From NCBI GenBank assembly GCA_963978905.1, contig OZ022261.1:29943686-30007685 (forward strand): a stretch of DNA of 64,000 nt, written 5' to 3'. Shown one piece after another: positions 56,548 to 64,000 of this stretch (position 1 is the stretch's first letter; the number at the start of each line of letters is the position of its first letter). The notes below the pieces were generated by a model. The model worked only from the letters and a program-made list of their open reading frames with translations, ran no database searches and was not told where the DNA came from. The translations under genes were made by a program, and so were the position numbers. The stretch comes from Trichostrongylus colubriformis (Eukaryota; Nematoda; Chromadorea; Rhabditida; Trichostrongylidae).

Positions 56548-57810
56548 CTGATCACCATTTTGATACCATCCTTTATGGATAACTCTGTTTCTGAAAGGGT
56601 CACGGTGGCTGAATATCAAGATGGAAGGAAGGCTAGGAATAAAAGCCTGATTTTTGACAGTCGTGAGAGCAAAGAAGCTGTCGAAGGAATGTGATAAATG
56701 GAAACAGGAAGAGTATTGCATTTCCGTCTATGTTAACACTAAGATGGACGAAAATCGGAAATTGGATCTGTGATTTCCTTTTGCTGCCTTCATGTAATGC
56801 ACAGAAACGCCAGATTTCTAGATATAGCGAAGCTTGAATGAATGAGTCTGAAGTGGAAATGAATAATTTGTTAGCCCGATACTCGAAGGCCAAGGGTCGA
56901 GATTCGAGATGCGTAGCTAATAAACGAGCGCTTCATCTTGTCCTATCTTGAGCCACTCTTCTTCTGGCACTCTCGATATTCTTAAGAGAAATTGCCAGTA
57001 AATCCAAAAACACGAGAGATAATATGTAGACCAAGCATCAGTATTTCAGCGCCATCCTAGCTGTCTACGGTAATAAGGAAAGATGGGTAGGTCTTGACTC
57101 AAGAAGACATATGATCACACAACACCCCTTAAACATAAAAGTATACATAAAATCGAAGGCTGGATATCTCCAAAAGTTTAAGGATAAAGGCTGGGATATC
57201 CACAAGAGCTTCCTTCGATATGGTGTTCGAGTTGCCAAAAGTAAGCCATATGTGGTTACGGGACGCTCTTTGAAACGGTGGGGTTAAAATCTACCCATAT
57301 CAGTTTAGCGTTTGACTCCCTGGATTGAACAGCGGAGGTAAACCTCTTTGGATGCCGTATGAGTGCCACTAATGTAGCAAAACATGCACCAACACCTTTG
57401 TGATATCTGTTCGGAGATAGATGCATAGCGCGTTTGGGTGAGACGCCATATGTGATATTCTTTTTGGTATTATAACTAAGGATGAAGCGAGTCAAGTCAT
57501 TCTTTATCCATCATTGTATACCTGGAGCAGGGTCAAGCCTGGCGTCGAGGAAATTTTCGGAGGAATACGATCCCCTTCTCTAGAGAGGGATCTCCGGCAC
57601 GACCAATCGGACTCCGACGACCTCTCCCCAGTTAACGCCTCCAAAACTGTCATCGTAGGCTCCCAGTCAGGCTCAAGGCATCTCGACGGAGCACTGAGCC
57701 TGACTTATACCCCGTCACTTTCCTGCGGAGGGCGACCGTAGAGAGCAGTAAAAGCGGGCCGCTCGTGGCAAAGTACAGAGATAGGATTCCGTGTTTTCAT
57801 GATTCACCAG

Positions 57811-58068
57811 GTCCTCTATTATTCCAAAGCTGAACACAATCTTACAATGGATACAATCCAAGGTTGTGTGGCACAAAACCTAACTGGGAGGATGACAAAC
57901 TCGACTTCTACCTCAGCTGAGCCTCGCCAGATCACTATCGAAGACGAGCCACGCTTCCGAATAAAGGTTGACAATGAGGTGCATTTTGAAAAGTCTGCCC
58001 GAAAACGATTAACTTCTGTACCATTCATAATGAAACCAGGAGCCACGATAGAGCAGCTGATGGAGCTG
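57811..58068 (+). CDS. Unrecognised exon-like open block (plus strand)
   Basis: 86 codons open between an acceptor (GATTCACCAG|GTC) and a possible donor (GAGCTG|GTAGGA), in phase 0. The translation is polar and coding-like: it starts VLYYSKAEHNLTMDTIQGCV, has a Ser/Thr stretch (NSTSTSAEP), then ITIEDEPRFRIKVDNEVHFE and a basic SARKRL, and ends MKPGATIEQLMEL. The frame stops 12 bases beyond the donor if unspliced. I do not recognise a family. It is on the strand opposite unc-2, so if real it belongs to a nested or neighbouring gene. Confidence 0.3.
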
Positions 58069-60413
58069 GTAGGAATGACATAGACGATTTCTTACGGGAT
58101 TCCAGTGACATCAGATAAGTAACGAATACTGGCATGAAAAAGGGCATCTGCTTTGATCGCCATAAAAACCGCTCTTGGCAAAACAATTTCGCTGCCGGTG
58201 ATAATAGTCCGTGAAGGAAAATTTTTATTAAGGATTAACATCCTTCACAGTTTCTTTTTGCATTTTTATAGCGGAAGCTCACATACTTGCTGGAAATGAT
58301 TATTGCAAGGATAGTATGTAAAATGTGGCTTTGGAGATGGTTTCTCCCATGCTTCACAATGCATGGGTCAAAGGTGCCATCAAGTGTCCCCATGGCTTTA
58401 ATGGAAATCGAAGTCATGGCGCACATCTCTAGAGAATTGACAACGGGCTATCGGGGATGATGTAATAAGTTGCGATTGCCTTTTTTTTTGGAAAATCTTT
58501 TTTTTTTGGGAAACACCATAAGGAGCTGATATTATAGCATTGTCTAAACCCGTCACTTGTGCATGTTAGTTCTGCTCCTGAAGCGGAGATGGTGTGCTGA
58601 CGAAAGGCGCTGCTGCCACTCACGTGGTCTGAGGACCTATGCCCGCCTACACCGACCAAACCTTCCTTCCTCCCTGGGTCGTTAAATTGGTATCAGATTC
58701 GTCTGCGAGCTTTTGAACCTTGAATGGAATTAGATGTGGCGCATTTCTAAAATGGATCGAGTAACACTGAGTGTTCTGTGGTGGATCAGAAAATGAGATT
58801 CAGAAAGTTATCAGACCTTTTGACCCACCATACATTTTCTATATATCACACTCTCATACGATAGCGAAATAATAAAGGGATAAGATATCCTAATCGCTCT
58901 CACTATCAAATTTTAACAACTCACGAACGTGTTCTGGTGAAAATAAGCGAAAAAATTCTCAGAAAAATGGATCTCAACTATTCGATAGGAAGACGAAGAA
59001 GTAGGTGTAAGCGACGATTCGGGTTCAAGCTGCGCCTCAACATCCGGCGCGCATCGTTTTTTATTTATGTCCATCCCCGAAGGATTATCTATTGCAGCCT
59101 TCGTATGTTGCCATTATACAGCATTTACATGGTCCTTTGCCATTTTGAGCAACGATTTGTTTATGTGTACTAATAGGATTACCAATTGGGTCATAAGCGA
59201 TGACGTATCAAATTGCTCCACAGCTAATTTTTCTGAAGATGACGCACCAGCTCGATTGAGAATTGGAAGTAGAAGTGCAGAGTGGTGCGAAAGAGAAGCA
59301 AAAGTTAAATGGCCAGGAACCAGGAAAATATAATGGAACCCCCCCCTGTTTACTATTTTGGCACGTGTTTCTGGACACACCTTGTTGATGACATAAATCT
59401 AAGTCGGAGCTATATGTGTCTGTGACGTGAGGCGGTCATGATTCACTAACTAGTAGGAGGAGCATAGCCACCAGTAGAGGGGTCAGCGAAGGAGTTAAAG
59501 CGCAGCTTTTATCCAGTCAGGGCTGACAACAAAAAAAAAGCCATCAGAATGAATGGTTGGATCTTCCGTGATGATTCCGACAGCAAAACTAATGCGTGGT
59601 GTAATTCCAAGAAATCATCCATTGGATCTAAATGAATTGATGGCACACTGTGCACACGTACCAGGTCATTAAGAAGCCGAAAGCTTCCTAGCCGTTCGGT
59701 AGTGGCTCTCATCGCATCCTCTGCTGCACGAAGATTCGGACCAGAGTTTCAAGCTGATAAGATAACCTACATTTGGTACAACGGAAAAGTTGAAAAAATG
59801 AAAATCGCAAGAGTGAGAAAAAATTGTAGTCCTGTATCTTCCCAAGGAAATTCGGAGGAAAATAAGTGCCACGGTTTCCCCATTTGAAAATGATAACCAT
59901 AACTGCAATATTTGGGGTGTGCGACAGGACATTCAAACCGAGTCACCACGCAACGCATTACGTCACTGCGCGCGGCAAGTGTCTTACTGGTCCCTTCATG
60001 AATTGGCCGCACACCTTTTGAATGCCTTATTTCACACTAATGTTCTGGTATACAAGGGAAACAGCTAGAGGAATTGAAAAGAAGCAGGATCGTGTTGAAG
60101 AATCAGAGAATCTAAGAAAATTCATTCAGTAGATGTGAATTCAATGCGAGAAATTTGGAAATTTTTCTACAACGATTATTCAAGAATGGAGCTTCAAGAA
60201 GAGTTTTGAGAAGCTGACGCCTCATCGGCACACCCTACGATTTATTTATAGTTCCCAGGGAAAACCCAGTCATTTCATTCACTTCATAGATTTACGTGAC
60301 TGAAAAATTCCACATTAGTCGCAGATTCTGATGCAACCGATTTCCTTGATCTCTATTTGATACTCCAATTATCCTTCTGAGTACACGGCGCCATATACCA
60401 ATACCATACATAC
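58069..60413. other. No recognised gene
   Basis: AT-rich. Plus-strand frames at 58937-59333 and 59702-59887 have coding-like patches (for example NFSEDDAPARLRIGSRSAEW after an acceptor-like TCCACAG) but no recognised family or consistent splice chain. Confidence 0.35.
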
Positions 60414-60532
60414 CTTCTCCTAGCTGGACTGCTGTACTTGCGTTCCTCTTCAAAAAGAGAAGAACATGTTGACGAAGGCTCCAGTGGTCGGATTGAAGTG
60501 TTTGGATGTAACGATGACGCTCTTCGAGCAGC
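60414..60532 (-). CDS. unc-2: Candidate upstream unc-2 exon (N-terminal)
   Basis: 119 bp open block between a strong acceptor (TTGAAATTCAG|GCTGCT) and a strong donor (GGAGAAG|GTATGT). Read from phase 0 it encodes AARRASSLHPNTSIRPLEPS, then STCSSLFEEERKYSSPARR plus two bases AG. Those two bases plus the first A of exon 10952-11054 make Arg, so the join reads SSPARRR then LAAEEARRE with no stop, a natural basic/acidic continuation. Strand and phase fit and I see no competing exon between, so I infer it is unc-2. The intron would be about 49 kb. A chance phase match has odds of about one in three, and the block could belong to another minus-strand gene. Confidence 0.5.
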
Positions 60533-60718
60533 CTGAATTTCAAACAATAGAATTAATGCACTCGCTGTTAGTCATTCTATAAAAAAGCAAAAGAGATAAC
60601 AAAAAATCCATTTATACAGGTCATCATTAGGAGAATACTTCACGGCTAATGAGAAGTACTAACTAGTTGGCTGGCCACTCAGTAGAAACTACAGGAAACC
60701 GGTAGTGTTCATTGGGAA

Positions 60719-60853
60719 AAGTCGCATTCATACTTTGCGTTGGCAAGGCGCGAATGCGTTCACAGATAGCGAGGCAGAGTGGAACAGGCGAAGACGTAGA
60801 GACACGCAGCCTCGTCTTGACGCCTGCACCGCAAAGTATGAACGCCGAACTAA
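60719..60853. repeat. Family N foldback, copy 2
   Basis: CATTCATACTTTGCGTTGGC faces CGCAAAGTATGAACGCC; the centre is purine-rich as in 16721-16896. It lies just upstream of the candidate exon at 60414-60532. Confidence 0.6.
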
Positions 60854-60949
60854 GAAAACCACCATACCCTTGAAGTGCAATGGAAGGAGACCACTGAGGT
60901 GCTCGCTACAACTTACACGGAAAAATCGCGTGCGTACCACGCTGCAAAG

Positions 60950-61275
60950 CTCAAAGGCTTACCACGAGATAATCAGATCAGCCGACCTATCTTCTTGATT
61001 CAACTGATTCTTGGGTAACTATAAAGACTGCACCCCTTCTGCGCCGCGACATTGCGCATCACAACGATACACCCTTTCGAGCTCACTCTGGCCACACTCA
61101 TTTGAGCTCCTTAATCAGTCAGCTGAGCTAAAATAGCGTGGTAAAAGTGGGTTCAAGCAGGTTAAGCGCCGTTGGTTCACCGTGAAGGCGCAAAAATGTG
61201 CAAGTCATATCGCTACTCGAAGATCTGAGGTTCCAATGAGAGAAGTCGACTAATCAGATTTGCGCGAAGTTTGCA
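60950..61275. repeat. Family D element, diverged copy
   Basis: Left arm AAGGCTTACCACGAGATAAT then CAGATCAGCCGACC. The inner part resembles 43203-43438 (TTGAGCTCCTTAATCAGTCAGCTGAGC). The right side ends GTCGACTAATCAGATTTGCG. Confidence 0.45.
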
Positions 61276-61479
61276 TTCGGGCAGTTGTGATATGACCTAC
61301 CGTTGCAGCCTGGTGAGGCTACTAATAATATTAAAAAATGTAGATCGTGAGACAGGTGTACTGAGTTTTTTTTCGAGACGTCTTTAAACTTTCCTTTGGT
61401 AGATGGCCAAACATAAGGAAAACATCCGAGAAAAATTGTATTCGCGCTCCAACTCGAGTGGATGTCAGAATCAAACTGG

Positions 61480-61820
61480 TAGAAAGAGAGAAATAATGAA
61501 ATAAAACGGCAAAAAACCGAGAAGTAGGAACCCGAAAACCTCTTTCTCTCTCGCAACCCTCTGCGCAACTGGCCGGTGGTAGACTGCAGACAGGCGGAGA
61601 AGTCAAATCAGATGGCCGCGAACGTTGTCCCCATTCGTTGGCAACTAGCTGGGCTGAGATCGAACCGCCGTGCTGCGGGATCGTGATAAAACCCCAAGCC
61701 GTCCCTTTTTATTGCGAGTTTCGCTACACATGACCTCTTCTGAAGTGGAAGGTTTGTTCTCAGAGAACATGTATTCCCAGTTCTCACTTTCTCCTTACAC
61801 CTCCCGGTGCCTTTGAAGAT
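61480..61820 (-). repeat. Repeat family F, copy 5 (inverted)
   Basis: Aligns with 52840-53165: CTCTTTCTCTCTCGCAACCCTCTGCGC, GCGAACGTTGTCCCC, GGATCGTGATAAAACCCCAAGCCG, GAACATGTATTCCCAGTTCTCA. Bases 61821-63225 and 63304-64000 hold nothing I recognise. Confidence 0.6.
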
Positions 61821-63225
61821 CGGTTGGCCCCCGAAAGTCATTGTACAGGCCGCATCGCATTCACCTGCCCACCACAATTCTGAATGAAGTTCGAATGCGT
61901 GGTGCATCGCGAAAAGGGAATGATCTAATACGAAAATGTCATGGTTCATGATTCAATGGTTTCACTTCCAGGAGGGAACCCTGTCATTTGCTAAGTAAGC
62001 TTGTTAGCTTTGAGAAACGTTTTTCGAACGGAAAGAGGTATCCTAATGAAAAGCGCTTAGACGGGCAGAGCCTTCAAAGAAGCTAAGATGAGTTTCAAAA
62101 AGCAGTAAGAATCAAAAATATACGCAAAAGTCGGTTTAAGCGTCCTATATTCTAAGTGAATAGTAAGAATAGCGGTCCCAGAGGATCAGACATGGCGGAA
62201 ATAGTTCCTTTAGTATCTGGACGCCGTGCGGCGCTTATAAGATGAAGGCGAATTTATGCAAATCAAATCAATGGCAACGATAAGTTTCGAATTAGAGTAT
62301 GCACAGAGGTGAACATCTAAACGGCTCCGGAATCCCATAACGATGGCAGGAATTGCATCAACGAAGTCGGCATGCTTCACGTTTCGGGGATATAGGGGGA
62401 TTAGTGAGACGCCCTAGCCTCAGGGTATGGATAATAAGCCAAATCTATGCTCGGTGATAATTGAGACGTGGGAGGTGACGGAATTCAACGCTGGGATCTT
62501 CCGATTATGACCTAAAGCTGTGGAACAAGGGTTGGGCAGCTAATAAAGTGTTTTTCGAAGTATTCCATAGAATCTCGATTCCGTATCCGATAACGAAGAC
62601 TCGAGGGCTGATGTATGTAGGCGTGTGGTGGGAGTACTTCACGGGACGTGGCCGCACTGATCAAACACCCTCGAAAAAGACTCCTTCTAAAGGCTCCGGT
62701 TCGTACATAGAAAAGCGAGAATAGTTTATATAAAACATAAATTTAATCTTTCAAGTACATCTCAAAGGTAGCTTTCTGTGATGGACAGGGAATGACTCAG
62801 ACATGGAAGGAAAACACGGCTGCAAGAAAAGTTATCCACTCGTCCACTCAGTAGAAACCTTCGTAACGCATATAAAAGAACGTGAAAAATTCTAGCTCCT
62901 CCCGAGGGTAAAAGTGAACGATGAACCCTGCCTTCATAGGCACCATCTGACCTGCTCTCGGGCTTAGAATTCATAGAGCACATCCCAGTGGTCCAGAGTG
63001 AAACTTTGGATGTCCATCTCATGAGTCACTAGACACCTTCTGAGACACCCATGGAATTCTTAATAAAATGGTGGCCAGTAAACCCGAGTGCAGAAGCGTT
63101 GACGAGTGTGTGTGGTCTTTCAAATGGTGAAGTGCATCTAAGCCAGCTTGTGAGGGTACTTGCTACGCATCTCAAGGTAGAAGTAGCTCAATGACAGAAT
63201 TCATTTGCAAACGTGTCGAATTTAC

Positions 63226-63303
63226 GGCACATGAACTATTAGGTGCCTTATTGCTTCCTGATTGTCTCTTTAGAACACCCCTTCCAAACCCTGGGCCACT
63301 CAT
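63226..63303 (-). CDS. Possible first coding exon upstream of the 60.5-kb exon
   Basis: Open minus-strand frame of 26 codons beginning ATG and encoding MSGPGFGRGVLKRQSGSNKA then PNSSCA, ending at a possible donor GCC|GTAAAT in phase 0. That is the phase needed by the block at 60414-60532. An acceptor-like TTCTAG lies just before the ATG and could serve trans-splicing. The donor is weak (C before GT) and the peptide is not recognised. This is a suggestion only. Confidence 0.2.
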
Positions 63304-64000
63304 TTTTGATACTAGAATTCGGACTGCCCGTGTAGGTTGCTCAAAAACACTGTTCACGATAAACTTCACGGATTATTGGGGTCAGTCAATGTTCCACGGA
63401 GCTTGAAGAAGCAAATGAAAAAACCATAGGAACCTTCACAAATCTTCCGGGATGAGGTCCTTTAGGCCTTCGGTCTTGACCAGATCACATGCCACAAGCA
63501 GAGACTTGAATAAGTTCAACGTGATGTTATTACCAGAAAATTCAATGGCACTTCATTTTAAAAATTAATATTCGCACTGCCGTGAATATATTTACAACCT
63601 GTGCAGTTGCGGAAGAGGTTATCTGTTAACGAGAAGAACTAAAGTTAGGCCACTATCGTGAATTGGGCTTCGAAACTTGAGTGTTAGTGAATTCTATTTA
63701 TTTCTTTGCTATTCTGTGCTCATTTTTCGCTACACTACCAATTGCGCAACAATTAATGGCAGGTCTTTGGTGACGTAATAATAGACAAATGAATAAATTG
63801 AGTAGAATGGATAGCGATAACGATATCCGGGCAGAATCAAGCTCAGGAACAATCAATGCTTCATAAATGAGAGCACAATGGCAACGGCCCACATAGAAAC
63901 TCGTCGAGGTAGAAGCCTTTTCCGAGAAATCGGAAGATAACGAAAGGATGCAGGAAGCGGTTTAATGGAGAGCACGATTAGGGAAAGGGAGTGGGCTAAG

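Noticed and set aside
59702..59887. Possible small exon on either strand (start codon at 59712 minus, donor CTG|GTACGTG)
   Set aside because: Only 17 codons on the minus strand and no follow-on exon; the plus-strand frame lacks a donor at a sensible place.

Overview
Organism. This is nuclear DNA of a nematode, most likely a clade V (strongylid-type) worm. The evidence is one recognisable animal gene, a CaV2 voltage-gated calcium channel (unc-2 type), split into short exons with GT-AG introns as small as 59 bp. It sits in AT-rich DNA full of small inverted-repeat transposons, mariner/Tc1 and piggyBac remnants and RTE-type LINE fragments. I see no prokaryotic gene order, operons, CRISPR or rRNA. 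The species is inference.

Layout. (1) Bases 1554-11054, minus strand: ten exons encode about 398 residues of the CaV2 channel, from the cytoplasmic N-terminal region through all of repeat I (S1-S6, voltage sensor, pore loop) to the I-II linker with its beta-subunit site. Exon phases match at all nine junctions. The gene continues off the left edge. Its introns hold a foldback mariner, a tRNA-like SINE copy, a short repeat F copy and an unexplained cysteine-rich open frame. (2) Bases 11055-60413: I recognise no cellular gene. This is a graveyard of mobile elements: foldback/MITE families (called D, E, F, H, J, K, N and the GGGTGTGTGC family below), a SINE-like family, a Tc1-type MITE, a long-TIR mariner-like element, two near-identical defective mariners, a piggyBac-type element and two degenerate RTE retrotransposons. 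(3) Bases 60414-60532, minus strand: a clean exon-like block (strong acceptor and donor) whose reading phase fits exactly onto the first clear CaV2 exon. If it is the next upstream exon, about 49 kb of the window is a single unc-2 intron. A weaker candidate start exon lies at 63226-63303. (4) One plus-strand exon-like block (57811-58068) could belong to a nested gene; I do not recognise it.

How it fits together. The window is probably the 5' part of one long neuronal channel gene whose introns were inflated by waves of DNA transposons and RTE elements. Several insertions are nested, and paralogous 'empty sites' in the same window let the insertion events be read directly (mariner into repeat F, RTE into repeat J). 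None of the transposase or reverse-transcriptase genes looks intact.
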